This document shows, piece after piece, positions 1 to 7,324 of a stretch of DNA of 9,535 bases. The stretch lies in NCBI RefSeq assembly GCF_937949835.1, contig NZ_CALEDC010000342.1, positions 1-9,535 on the forward strand, read 5' to 3'. The position numbers and the translations under genes were made by a program. The stretch is from an uncultured Campylobacter sp. GTDB lineage: Bacteria > Campylobacterota > Campylobacteria > Campylobacterales > Campylobacteraceae. The notes beneath the pieces are model-generated. The model was given only the letters and a program-made list of their open reading frames with translations. It had not been told where the DNA came from and searched no databases. Each line of letters opens with the position of its first letter. Within the stretch, counting starts at the first letter, position 1.

Positions 1-646
1 CAATAATTACGGGACGCTTCGCAACCTTTAACGCATCTAGAACCTGCGGGATTTTTGTGTCGAATTTCGGCTCTTCTGGAATTTTAAATTCTACCAAATC
101 CGCTTCGTCCACCATCGCGCCTTGTATGTCTAGCGGCACATCCAGCCATACGGGCCCCGGTCTGCCGTGTTTAGCCTCATAAACAGCTTTTTGCAGATGA
201 AATTTTATGCTATTTTTATCCGTTATCATTACGGCGTATTTTGTGATAGGCCTTACGATGTCAACGATATTAACCTCTTGATCGCCAAGCTGACGTAAAT
301 TTAGCTCGGGTTGCGAAGCAATGGTTGTTTGAAATTTCACCTGTCCCGATATGATCATCATAGGGATAGAATCCACCCAAGCACCGTAAACGCCGGTAAT
401 CGCGTTCGTCCCGCCGGGACCCGTGGTAACATACACGATACCGATCTTATTTGAGACGCGCGCATATCCCTCTGCGGCTATCGCGCAAGCCTGTTCGTGA
501 TGGTTACAGACATACTCTAAATTTTCATTTTTGCCAAGCGAATCTATCAGGTGCATATTGCCGCCACCCGAGACCATAAATACGGTCTTTGCAGTATCTT
601 TATGCTCGGCTATAAATTTTGCTATAAAATCGCTAACTTTTATCAT
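1..646 (-). CDS. Thiamine-diphosphate-dependent enzyme, acetolactate synthase-like (partial, C-terminus beyond window)
   Basis: The first 215 residues are visible; the gene runs out of the window at position 1. This is the N-terminal pyrimidine-binding domain of the acetolactate synthase/pyruvate oxidase superfamily. The activating glutamate is E51 in HHEQACAIAAEGYAR (residues 49-63), followed by GPGGTN (76-81), the stretch GDQEVNIVDIVRPITKYA (121-138), and GRPGPVWLDVPLDIQ (161-175) closing the domain. The ATG at 646-644 overlaps the rfbG stop in an ATGA (4 bp), so translation is probably coupled. A housekeeping IlvB is possible from sequence alone, but the rfbF-rfbG context points to sugar modification. 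In Yersinia the related YerE transfers a two-carbon unit from pyruvate to a CDP-4-keto-sugar. Family assignment is firm; the branched-sugar role is inferred. The cofactor-binding C-terminal domain lies outside the window and cannot be judged. Confidence 0.9.
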   Translation of the reverse strand, partial: MIKVSDFIAKFIAEHKDTAKTVFMVSGGGNMHLIDSLGKNENLEYVCNHHEQACAIAAEGYARVSNKIGIVYVTTGPGGTNAITGVYGAWVDSIPMMIISGQVKFQTTIASQPELNLRQLGDQEVNIVDIVRPITKYAVMITDKNSIKFHLQKAVYEAKHGRPGPVWLDVPLDIQGAMVDEADLVEFKIPEEPKFDTKIPQVLDALKVAKRPVII

Positions 647-1725
647 CGCATCATATCTTTTACGTAGTCGTTTAAATTTTGCTCGGTATCGATTGTGCCG
701 TTTTCGTAGAAATTTTTATACCATTTTACAGTTTTTTCAAATGCCGTTTCGCTGCCCCAAACGGGCTTCCAGCCAAGCAGCGCATGTGCTTTAGAGCAAT
801 CAAGCTTTAATAAATTTGCCTCATGCGGCTGGTTTATATCGGAATTGATTTGAAATTCTATCTTATCCCAATATCGCTTGGCGCTTTTTAGTACATCAAG
901 CACCCTAATCGCACCATCGTCGCTAGGTCCGAAATTCCACGCGCTGCCGAATTCCTTTCGCCCTTCAAGCAACTTTTGCCCCACGAGCAAATATCCGCCA
1001 AGCGGCTCGAGCACGTGTTGCCAAGGGCGCGTCGCATGCGGGTTGCGGATCGTTACCGGTTCATTTTTAGCTGCTGCGCGCATAACATCGCAAATCAATC
1101 TGTCTTGCGCCCAGTCTCCACCGCCTATGACATTACCTGCGCGACACGTGGCAAGCAGCGTTTGATGCTTTGTGCCGTAATCTTTTTCATTAAAAAAGGA
1201 GTTTCGATATGAACTAGCCAGAATATCCGCGCAGCCTTTCGACGAGCTATATGGATCATATCCGCCCATAGGATCGCTCTCGCGATATCCCCAAACCCAT
1301 TCTTTATTTTCATAAGCCTTGTCGCTGGTGATATTTACGATCGCGCGAACGCCTGCTTTTCTGCAAGCTTCAAGGACTTTTAATGTGCCGATGACATTGG
1401 TTTCGTAGGTTGTTATCGGATCGGCATAAGATGGGCGTACGAGTGCCTGAGCGGCAAAGTGAAATACGATGTCTGGTTTATAAGCTGCAAAGACTTCGTT
1501 TAATTTAGCAAGATCTCGTATGTCAGCGATCACCTGGACGATATTTAAATTTAAAAGTCCTATATGATTTGGCTCTGTAGGCGCCGGAAGCGAATACCCT
1601 ATCACTTTCGCGCCCAAGCGCTCCAGCCATAGACTAAGCCATGAGCCCTTAAAACCGGTATGCCCGGTAAGCAAAACTGTTTTGCCCTTATAAATTCCGG
1701 AGTATAGATCCTGCATATCTTGCAT
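643..1725 (-). CDS. rfbG: CDP-glucose 4,6-dehydratase
   Basis: A cytosolic NAD-dependent short-chain dehydrogenase/reductase of the extended type, converting CDP-glucose to CDP-4-keto-6-deoxyglucose. Counting from the ATG at 1725 (360 aa), it shows the dinucleotide-binding loop TGHTGFKGSW (20-29), HFAAQALVRPSY (89-100), the catalytic TSDK (133-136), the YSSSK Tyr-x3-Lys pair (159-163), and RPWQHVLEP (233-241), all typical of RfbG. A GTG at 1743 would add six residues and overlap rfbF by 16 bp. I prefer ATG 1725: it lies just behind the rfbF TAG (1730-1728) and its length fits the usual 355-360 aa. The upstream Shine-Dalgarno is weak for both starts, which suggests coupling to rfbF. The gene is complete and all catalytic motifs are intact. 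Confidence 0.95.
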   Translation of the reverse strand: MQDMQDLYSGIYKGKTVLLTGHTGFKGSWLSLWLERLGAKVIGYSLPAPTEPNHIGLLNLNIVQVIADIRDLAKLNEVFAAYKPDIVFHFAAQALVRPSYADPITTYETNVIGTLKVLEACRKAGVRAIVNITSDKAYENKEWVWGYRESDPMGGYDPYSSSKGCADILASSYRNSFFNEKDYGTKHQTLLATCRAGNVIGGGDWAQDRLICDVMRAAAKNEPVTIRNPHATRPWQHVLEPLGGYLLVGQKLLEGRKEFGSAWNFGPSDDGAIRVLDVLKSAKRYWDKIEFQINSDINQPHEANLLKLDCSKAHALLGWKPVWGSETAFEKTVKWYKNFYENGTIDTEQNLNDYVKDMMR

Positions 1726-1727
1726 TG

Positions 1728-2501
1728 CTACCACTTTTTCCACGGAGCGTTGCCGCTATCCCAAATTTTGTTTAACTCAAGCTTATCTCTAAGCGTATCC
1801 ATCGGTTTCCAAAAGCCGTTATGTTTATACGCTAAAATTTCACCGTCGTGTGCTAAATTCATAAGCGGCTCTTGCTCAAATATCGTCGCATCTCCATTCG
1901 TAATATAGTCAAAAACCTTAGGCTCGCATACAAAGAAACCGGCATTAATCCAATTGCCGTCTCCTTTTGGTTTTTCCTTAAACTCATGCACGCGACTTTC
2001 GTCATCTATATTTAGTGCCCCAAAACGACCTTCCGGTTGAACGGAAGTCATCGTAAGCGCTTTGCCGTGAGATTTATGAAATTTTACAAGCTCGTGGATA
2101 TCTATATCACTAACACCATCTCCATAAGTAAGCAAAAATGGTTCGTCTCCCACTATGCTCTTAGCCCGCTTAATACGACCGCCAGTCATAGTGTTTAGTC
2201 CGGTATTTAACAGCGTAACGCTCCAAGGCTCGCTAAAATTGGTTAAAACTTCCATTTTGCCATTTTTCAAATCTATAGTCATATCGCTTTGATGCAAAAA
2301 ATAATTAGCAAAATATTCTTTGATATAGTAGCCTTTATAGCCAAGCAGAATGACGAATTCGTTAAATCCGTACAAACTATAAATTTTCATAATATGCCAT
2401 AAAATCGGTTTTTCGCCGATCTCTACCATTGGCTTTGGCCTAATGCTCGTCTCTTCGGCAAGCCTAGTACCGAAACCTCCCGCTAGTATTAAAACTTTCA
2501 T
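1728..2501 (-). CDS. rfbF: Glucose-1-phosphate cytidylyltransferase
   Basis: Makes CDP-glucose and pyrophosphate from CTP and glucose-1-phosphate, the entry step to CDP-6-deoxy and CDP-dideoxy sugars of LPS or capsule. The 257 residues match the usual family length. The N-terminal nucleotide-binding loop is LAGGFGTRLAEETSIRPKPM (6-25), with the conserved Arg and Lys. YGDGVSD (126-132) supplies metal-binding aspartates, EFKEKPKG (173-180) and NWINAGFFV (183-191) line the sugar-phosphate site, and GFWKPMDTLRDK (229-240) is the family C-terminal motif. The start is secure: AAGGAG lies eight bases before the ATG. It is the first gene of the sugar operon in this window and practically touches rfbG. 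Its base composition looks more AT-rich than thrS or nfo, common for transferred O-antigen genes. Confidence 0.96.
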   Translation of the reverse strand: MKVLILAGGFGTRLAEETSIRPKPMVEIGEKPILWHIMKIYSLYGFNEFVILLGYKGYYIKEYFANYFLHQSDMTIDLKNGKMEVLTNFSEPWSVTLLNTGLNTMTGGRIKRAKSIVGDEPFLLTYGDGVSDIDIHELVKFHKSHGKALTMTSVQPEGRFGALNIDDESRVHEFKEKPKGDGNWINAGFFVCEPKVFDYITNGDATIFEQEPLMNLAHDGEILAYKHNGFWKPMDTLRDKLELNKIWDSGNAPWKKW

Positions 2502-2530
2502 ATATTTATCTCCTTGCTATCCCAAATTTT

Positions 2531-2569
2531 ATTATGATGGTTATTATGCTACAAAATAGCCATCATAAT
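2531..2569 (-). promoter_or_regulatory. 15-bp inverted repeat overlapping a possible rfbF promoter
   Basis: The arms ATTATGATGGTTATT (2531-2545) and AATAGCCATCATAAT (2555-2569) are complementary at 14 of 15 positions, with a 9-base spacer. On the minus strand the spacer side contains GCATAAT preceded by TTTTGTA, which resembles the Campylobacter sigma-70 pattern (a TATAAT-like -10 after a T-rich stretch); the -10 hexamer would be 2548-2543. This would give a leader of about 35 nt ahead of rfbF. No good -35 is seen, as is usual for this genus. An operator overlapping the -10 is a reasonable but unproven reading. Confidence 0.35.
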
Positions 2570-2610
2570 TGTTGACTTATCAGTTTACTAGCATTTCATC
2601 AAGAAAGTTT

Positions 2611-2689
2611 CAAGTAAAAATAACTACGTACAAATTACTTAATACTATATAGCGCCGCATGCACTTAATAGTATCAAATTATTTTGTAC
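2611..2689 (-). terminator. Probable terminator of the thrS-infC transcript (62-nt hairpin plus U-rich tail)
   Basis: On the minus strand an imperfect inverted repeat starts 18 nt after the infC stop. Its outer ends are GTAC at 2689-2686 and at 2631-2628, and the 5-nt loop is ATGCG. I count about 25 pairs interrupted by a 2x2 internal loop, one mismatch and one bulge. Three pairs are G-U only in the minus-strand RNA, so the fold favours that strand. Four bases after the stem comes TTATTTTT (2623-2616). The stem is AT-rich, so it is not a textbook terminator; a processing or stability element is the alternative. Confidence 0.6.
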
Positions 2690-2707
2690 TTATTCCGCGC
2701 AAATACA

Positions 2708-3229
2708 CTAAACTTTTTTCGGCGTGATCAGCATATTTACGTAGCGACCCTCCAGCGCAGGCGCCTTATCGCGATCGGCAACTTCTGCGAAAAATTCATC
2801 CCAAATTTTATTGAGCAAATTTACGCCGATTTCCGGGCTTGACATCTCGCGCCCTTTTAAAAATACGCGAAGCTTGACGTGTTTGCCGCTACTAAGGAAT
2901 TCTTTCGCGTGTTTTACTTTGTAATTAATGTCGTTTTGAGCGATTTTGGCGGACAGCTTGATCTCTTTGACCTCGATGATTTTTTGCTTTTTTTTCGCCT
3001 CTTTGAGCTTTTTTTCCTGCTGATAGCGAAATTTGCTGTAGTTCATGACCTTGCAAACGGGCGGCTTTGCATCGGGCGCTATCAAAACCAGATCCACACC
3101 CTCTCGCTCGGCGATTTGCAGCGCCTGCGCCTTTGAAATTATGCCGTAAACCTCGCCGTTGTCGCCTATGCACCTGACTTCGCTAGCCGGAATGTCCTCG
3201 TTTAGAAAAACCTCTTTGCCTCTGCTCAA
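2708..3229 (-). CDS. infC: Translation initiation factor IF-3
   Basis: Binds the 30S subunit, prevents premature joining of 50S, and checks the start codon and initiator tRNA. The 173 residues are close to the normal 170-180. The N-terminal domain begins at [12 protein letters not shown] (8-19), followed by the signature [20 protein letters not shown] (51-70), a lysine-rich linker helix (about 71-88), and the C-terminal RNA-binding domain with [11 protein letters not shown] (119-129) and the end LITPKKV. The only start that keeps the domain whole is TTG at 3229-3227, preceded by GAGGTG with a 5-base spacer; the next Met is residue 62. The gene overlaps the thrS stop by four bases (TTGA), so coupling is likely. 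No rpmI or rplT follows, unlike the enterobacterial operon; as I recall, those genes lie elsewhere in Campylobacter. Confidence 0.97.
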   Translation of the reverse strand: MSRGKEVFLNEDIPASEVRCIGDNGEVYGIISKAQALQIAEREGVDLVLIAPDAKPPVCKVMNYSKFRYQQEKKLKEAKKKQKIIEVKEIKLSAKIAQNDINYKVKHAKEFLSSGKHVKLRVFLKGREMSSPEIGVNLLNKIWDEFFAEVADRDKAPALEGRYVNMLITPKKV

Positions 3230-5049
3230 AAATTCACCTCGTTTAATTTAGCTTTTACGAAATTTAAAAACTCATCCAGTCCTAAATTTCGCTGTTCGCG
3301 CGCCCTGCGATCGCGCAGAGCCACGCTGCGAGCCGAAACTTCATTATCGCCTAGGACGATGATGAGCGGCACCTTCTGCTTTTCAGCCGTTCTGATTCGT
3401 TTATTTAACGTCTCGTTTTTATCTAAAATTTCGCCGTCTATGTCCGCCGCGCGCAGCAAATTTAAAATTTCTTTCGCGTAGTCTGCGTGCGCCTCGCCGA
3501 TCGGCACGATCGATACCTGCGTAGGACAGATCCAAAACGGAAGCTCGCCCGCGGTGTGCTCGAGCAAAATCCCCACGAAGCGCTCGAAGCTTCCCAAAAT
3601 CGCGCGATGCAGCATCACGGGCTGCTTTTTTTCATTATTTTCGTCGATGTAGCCAAGCTCGAAGCGCGCAGGCAGGTTAAAATCGACCTGCACCGTGCCG
3701 CACTGCCATTTTCGACCGAGCGCGTCGGTGATTTTGATGTCGATCTTAGGCCCGTAGAATGCGCCGCCGCCCTCGTCTAGGCCGTACTTTAAGCCCTTTT
3801 CGTCAAGCGCGTCTTTTAAGGCCTTCGTCGCGATATCCCAAACCTCGTCGTCGCCGACCGCCTTTTGCGGTTTAGTCGAAATTTCAAGCTCGTACTCAAA
3901 ACCGAAAGCCTTCATCAAGAGTTCAACGAAATCTAAAATTTCATAGACGTTTTCTTTGATCTGGCTCGGCATCACAAACAGATGCGCGTCGTCCTGCGTA
4001 AACTCGCGCACGCGGAAAAGTCCGTGCAAGACGCCGCTTTTTTCGTGGCGGTGCACGACGCCGTACTCGCAAAATTTAAGCGGCAGATCGCGATATGAGC
4101 GGATTTCGCTTTGATAAACCTTGATGTGACCGACGCAGTTCATCGGCTTGATACCGTATTCTTGCTCCTCGATCGTCGTAAAATACATATTTTCTTTGTA
4201 GTTGCTGTAGTGCCCGCTGATCTTCCACGCGTCGGATTTTAAAATTTCAGGGCCGCGCACCGGCTCGTAGCCTCGCTTGCGAAGCTGCCTATAAAGGTGC
4301 TCCTCGAGCTTTATGCGCATCCTCGTGCCCGCAGGAAGCCAGATCGGAAGTCCCGCGCCGATCTGCTCGTCGAAGGTGAAAAATTTCATCTCGGCTCCGA
4401 GCTTTCGGTGGTCGCGCTTCTTGGCTTCTTCTAGCATCGTAAGGTGTTTTTTAAGGCTATCTTTATCGGCAAATACGACGCCGTAGATGCGAGTTAGCAT
4501 CTCGCGCTTCTCGTCGCCGCCGAGATACGCTCCCGCGATGCGCGTAAGGGCGAAATTTTTCAAAAATTTCGTATTTTGCACGTGCGGGCCGCGGCAGATG
4601 TCCTCAAACTCTCCCTGCGCGTATAGGCTTACGGGGCCTTCGGGGATGCGCTTTAAAACCTCCTGCTTAAGATCGTCGTTTGCATATTTTTTTGCGACCG
4701 CCTCTTTGGTGGAGGCTATCTTTTTAATCTCTAAATTTGCCTCGGCAAGCGCGCGCATCTTTTTTTCGATCGCTTTTAAATCCTCTTCGCCAAGCTTCTC
4801 GCCGCCACTTTTGCTGACGCGCATATCATAGTAAAACCCATCCTCGATCGCGGGTCCCACGAAAAATTTAGCGCTCGGGTAGAGCTCGCGCACCGCCTGC
4901 GCCAAAAGGTGAGCACAGGAGTGGCGCAGAATTTTAAGCGCGTCCTCGGAGTTATCGAAATATATCGGCTGCGCCTCGCTTGCGCGCTCGCCGATACTTT
5001 GAGTATCGTAAATTTCACCGTTAAGTTTATATGCGATAATATCGCTCAT
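3226..5049 (-). CDS. thrS: Threonyl-tRNA synthetase
   Basis: Class II synthetase charging tRNA-Thr. In order: a short N-terminal segment (1-35), the editing domain with zinc-type motif H43-SCA-H47 and the C152/H156 pair in DICRGPHV, the catalytic core (about 215-505), and the C-terminal anticodon-binding domain (about 508-600, starting [10 protein letters not shown]). The three catalytic zinc ligands are C305, H356 and H481. Motif 2 contains R334 (VVHRHEKSG) and motif 3 R490 (GSFERFVG). At 607 aa it is about 35 residues shorter than the E. coli enzyme: only some 30 residues stand where the 60-residue TGS domain would be, which I recall as normal for Campylobacter and Helicobacter. The start is supported by AAGGAA eight bases before the ATG. 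It ends overlapping infC. Confidence 0.98.
   Translation of the reverse strand: MSDIIAYKLNGEIYDTQSIGERASEAQPIYFDNSEDALKILRHSCAHLLAQAVRELYPSAKFFVGPAIEDGFYYDMRVSKSGGEKLGEEDLKAIEKKMRALAEANLEIKKIASTKEAVAKKYANDDLKQEVLKRIPEGPVSLYAQGEFEDICRGPHVQNTKFLKNFALTRIAGAYLGGDEKREMLTRIYGVVFADKDSLKKHLTMLEEAKKRDHRKLGAEMKFFTFDEQIGAGLPIWLPAGTRMRIKLEEHLYRQLRKRGYEPVRGPEILKSDAWKISGHYSNYKENMYFTTIEEQEYGIKPMNCVGHIKVYQSEIRSYRDLPLKFCEYGVVHRHEKSGVLHGLFRVREFTQDDAHLFVMPSQIKENVYEILDFVELLMKAFGFEYELEISTKPQKAVGDDEVWDIATKALKDALDEKGLKYGLDEGGGAFYGPKIDIKITDALGRKWQCGTVQVDFNLPARFELGYIDENNEKKQPVMLHRAILGSFERFVGILLEHTAGELPFWICPTQVSIVPIGEAHADYAKEILNLLRAADIDGEILDKNETLNKRIRTAEKQKVPLIIVLGDNEVSARSVALRDRRAREQRNLGLDEFLNFVKAKLNEVNF
3227..3240 (-). 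promoter_or_regulatory. infC ribosome binding site and TTG start
   Basis: GAGGTG (3240-3235) lies five bases before TTG (3229-3227), inside the last codons of thrS. It fixes the IF3 start at a rare codon. E. coli infC uses AUU and is autoregulated because IF3 discriminates against non-standard starts; the same logic may apply here. Confidence 0.75.
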
Positions 5050-5097
5050 TGGCTTGTTTCCTTTTTTACCGAATTGTCTTTCTTACACTGAAAGAAC

Positions 5098-5114
5098 GAG
5101 AGCTAATTTTAGCT
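5098..5114 (-). promoter_or_regulatory. Possible thrS promoter -10 within a small palindrome
   Basis: On the minus strand TAGCTAAAATTAGC contains TAAAAT (5111-5106), a reasonable -10, about 57 bases before the thrS ATG. It is framed by the inverted arms AGCTAA and TTAGCT (5101-5114). No -35 can be recognised. The 102-bp gap after the MFS gene makes an independent thrS promoter plausible; read-through from upstream is the alternative. Confidence 0.3.
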
Positions 5115-5151
5115 AATCAATCCTTAACGATAAATTTAAAAAATATTAAAA

Positions 5152-6351
5152 TTAAAATTTTTGATTCTTTTCTCGCAATAAAAAATACACGGCGTTTGCG
5201 CAAAGAGCACAAATCGCCATCACACTTGCGAGCAAAAACGGCTTATTCGCTCCCACTGCACCCACGATAAACGAAATAGCCCCAGCGATAGCAAATTGCG
5301 CAGTTCCGAGCACCGCCGAAGCTGCGCCCGAATTGCCGTCCTTATACAGCGCCATCGCAAGCGTCGTGGCGTTAGGCGCAACAAAGCCAAGAGACGAAAG
5401 CAATACGAAAAGCGAAGCCTCAAAGCAGATGAAAGGAAGGTCAAGCATAGAGCATGCGAGCAAAATTAGGCTCGTCGCAAGCATCGCGATTAGGCCGAAA
5501 TTTAATAAAGCTGTGGGTTCGCGATTTTGCACGAGTTTGGCATTTAGTGCCGAAACGAGGGTCATTCCAAGAGCGTTGATGCCAAATATTACGCCAAAGG
5601 CATGCTCGCCCAGCCCATAATAGCCCAAAAATATAAAGCTAGAGCCCGTGATATAAGCAAAAAGCGCGCTCATCGCAACCGCAAATCCTAGCGTATAGCG
5701 CATAAATTCTTTATTTCGCAAAATTATGCCGTATTCGCCAAGCACGCCTTTTACGCTAAGTGTAGCAGTCCCATCTATCTGCGCACTCTCGTCGAGTCCA
5801 AAAAATATAAATGCAAAAAGTAAAATTCCAAGCGCGAACAAAATCGCAAAAATCGCTTGCCACGAGAAAAAATCTAGCACAAATCCACCTAGAGTTGGTG
5901 CTAGCATCGGCGCTAGCGAACCCACGACCATCATCAGCGCAAACATTGCCGCAGCCTCGTGAAGCTCAAATTTATCATTAATTACGGCTCGCGCAAGTAC
6001 CACTCCCGCGCACCCGCCCAAAGCTTGCAAAAATCTAAAAAATATAAACGCATAAACGCTATCAAAGCTCACACAAGCAAGCGACGCACATATGAAAAGC
6101 AAAATACCCGCGTATAACGGCTTTTTACGACCGAATTTATCGCTTAGCGGTCCATAAACGAGCTGTCCTAGCGCAAATGCGATGAAAAAGCTCGCGACCG
6201 ATAGCTGAGCGTAAAACTCGCTCGTAGCAAAGCTCGCCTTTACCTTTTCCAGCGCGGGCAGATACATATCGGTAGACAAGGGCGCCAGAGCGGACATATA
6301 GGCGAGTATAATCACCAGCTTAAATTTAGCAAATTTACTTTGTTTGACCAT
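5152..6351 (-). CDS. Bcr/CflA-type MFS drug/proton antiporter
   Basis: Inner-membrane exporter of the DHA1 branch of the major facilitator superfamily, about 12 hydrophobic segments in 399 residues. Recognisable are STDMYLPAL (26-34) after segment 1, a hallmark of Bcr/CflA proteins; motif A GPLSDKFGRKKP (67-78) in the first cytoplasmic loop; RFLQALGG (106-113) in segment 4; and the antiporter motif C region GSLAPMLAPTLGG (144-156) in segment 5. Relatives export bicyclomycin, chloramphenicol, sulfonamides or dipeptides; the substrate here cannot be told. The ATG is preceded by AAAGGAAAA at good spacing. The first codons overlap the end of the kinase-like gene by 17 bp, so the two are almost certainly cotranscribed. 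thrS follows after 102 bp. Confidence 0.93.
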   Translation of the reverse strand: MVKQSKFAKFKLVIILAYMSALAPLSTDMYLPALEKVKASFATSEFYAQLSVASFFIAFALGQLVYGPLSDKFGRKKPLYAGILLFICASLACVSFDSVYAFIFFRFLQALGGCAGVVLARAVINDKFELHEAAAMFALMMVVGSLAPMLAPTLGGFVLDFFSWQAIFAILFALGILLFAFIFFGLDESAQIDGTATLSVKGVLGEYGIILRNKEFMRYTLGFAVAMSALFAYITGSSFIFLGYYGLGEHAFGVIFGINALGMTLVSALNAKLVQNREPTALLNFGLIAMLATSLILLACSMLDLPFICFEASLFVLLSSLGFVAPNATTLAMALYKDGNSGAASAVLGTAQFAIAGAISFIVGAVGANKPFLLASVMAICALCANAVYFLLREKNQKF

Positions 6352-7072
6352 CGTTTTCCTTTATTATTTTTAGGCAGAGCTCAAACGTGCGCACGAGCGC
6401 GTTTAGATCTTTAAATTTTTGCGGCAAAAGCCTAGCGACAAAATATATCGGACGCAGCGTAAGTACCGTAGCCCACGCACTTTGTACTACGCCCTGCCCG
6501 CCGTTTGAGACGTAGGTGCGAATGCCTGCGCGCACCAAGCCTTCGCTCAGACCTTCACGACACAGATCATAGATAAACAGTAAAAAATCTCGTATTTTGG
6601 CTTTTTGCAGATCACCGCGCTCGCTGCGATTTTCAAAATCTATAAATTTCATCTCGCCATTTTTTACTAAAACGTCGCGCAGCGCGGGTCTGCCGTGTAT
6701 GAAGCCGCGCGAATGTAGCTGTGCTAACGCCGCAGCGTAGCCCTCAATGAGCGCCACGCAAGCCGCCTCATCCGAGCTTTTTAGCACCTCATCCACCGGC
6801 GTGCCGCCGTCTTTGAGTACGAAAAAGCTCTCGTCTCGCAGCACCGGCTGCGGCACAGGCGCGCCGGCTGCGTACAGGCTCTCGCATTTTAGCGCTTCGT
6901 AATCGAAAGCGGCTTTCGGATTTGCTTTGAATATTTTCGTAAGCAATCCGCCGCGGATGCGCAACTCCGGCTGCTTGAGCCAGTATTTCTCGCCCTCGAA
7001 ACTAAAGCTCGTGACGCGCTCGCCAGGATGATTTTTTAGAATTTCATTTACGTATTCTTTAAAATTTTGCAT
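6335..7072 (-). CDS. Kinase-fold protein with atypical catalytic loop (LPS kinase/InaA/RIO-like)
   Basis: A 245-residue soluble protein with the outline of a small bacterial kinase fold. Visible are a VAIK-like lysine K33 (KYWLKQP), an alpha-C glutamate E59 (FDYEAL), AGAPVPQP (69-76) as in aminoglycoside and LPS kinases, a catalytic-loop region HSRGFIHGRPALRDVLV (120-136), and a DFG-like IDFE with D145. Aligned to H-G-D-L-x-x-x-N, the catalytic Asp position is R128 and the metal-binding Asn is D133. From memory, the H-G-R-P-A-L-R-D pattern recurs in uncharacterised proteins annotated as InaA, Bud32 or RIO-like, so it is probably a family trait rather than damage. The C-terminus has a basic, hydrophobic segment (TLRPIYFVARLLPQKF, 205-220) that might touch the membrane. 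The start has only a poor Shine-Dalgarno, but no other Met occurs before 141. Overlap with the exporter gene suggests a joint function; substrate unknown. Confidence 0.75.
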   Translation of the reverse strand: MQNFKEYVNEILKNHPGERVTSFSFEGEKYWLKQPELRIRGGLLTKIFKANPKAAFDYEALKCESLYAAGAPVPQPVLRDESFFVLKDGGTPVDEVLKSSDEAACVALIEGYAAALAQLHSRGFIHGRPALRDVLVKNGEMKFIDFENRSERGDLQKAKIRDFLLFIYDLCREGLSEGLVRAGIRTYVSNGGQGVVQSAWATVLTLRPIYFVARLLPQKFKDLNALVRTFELCLKIIKENDGQTK

Positions 7073-7324
7073 TCAATAAATTTAGCGAATTTTTTTTAGA
7101 AAGAGCTAAATTTGCAAGTTTTATTTCATTAAGTTTCATATGTCCGCATAAAATTTATTACGTAAATTCAACGGGGCTAAATTTTAAAACTATCAGATAG
7201 AATTTCTTGGAATTTTATAGCGCAGGAAGCAGCAAAAGCGCATAATTTTGAAATTTAGCAGTTAGATAAAATTTTAGAATTTTATAAAGCTAAGATTTGC
7301 GTCAAAAAATTTTTAAGCTAGAAG
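7073..7324. other. AT-rich intergenic stretch between tRNA-Glu and the kinase-like gene
   Basis: No ORF is credible here. Small inverted repeats occur: AAATTTAGC/GCTAAATTT (7078-7086 and 7105-7113), just ahead of the kinase-like ATG and able to fold in its leader; CTATC-A-GATAG (7190-7200); and ATAAAATT/AATTTTAT (7266-7273 and 7278-7285). All except the second are built from the AAATTT words common in this genome, so their meaning is uncertain. I see no clear promoter. Confidence 0.5.

Larger units (their letters stand above)
2502..2707. other. Structured intergenic gap between infC and the sugar operon
   Basis: These 206 bp contain no credible ORF. Read on the minus strand they hold a long hairpin with U-rich tail just after infC (2611-2689), an AT-rich stretch, then an inverted repeat (2531-2569) next to a possible promoter and the rfbF Shine-Dalgarno. 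This is the boundary between conserved translation genes and the variable surface-sugar genes. Confidence 0.7.

Noticed and set aside
531..1313. Several plus-strand and other-frame ORFs opposite rfbG
   Set aside because: They are shadows of a gene with intact family motifs in the minus frame, and they have no recognisable domains.
4487..4831. 114-codon plus-strand ORF opposite thrS
   Set aside because: Mirror of the thrS editing domain region, with no independent ribosome site or motif.
5333..5962. Plus-strand ORFs opposite the MFS gene
   Set aside because: They are antisense to a full-length membrane protein frame; their composition reflects the transporter codons.
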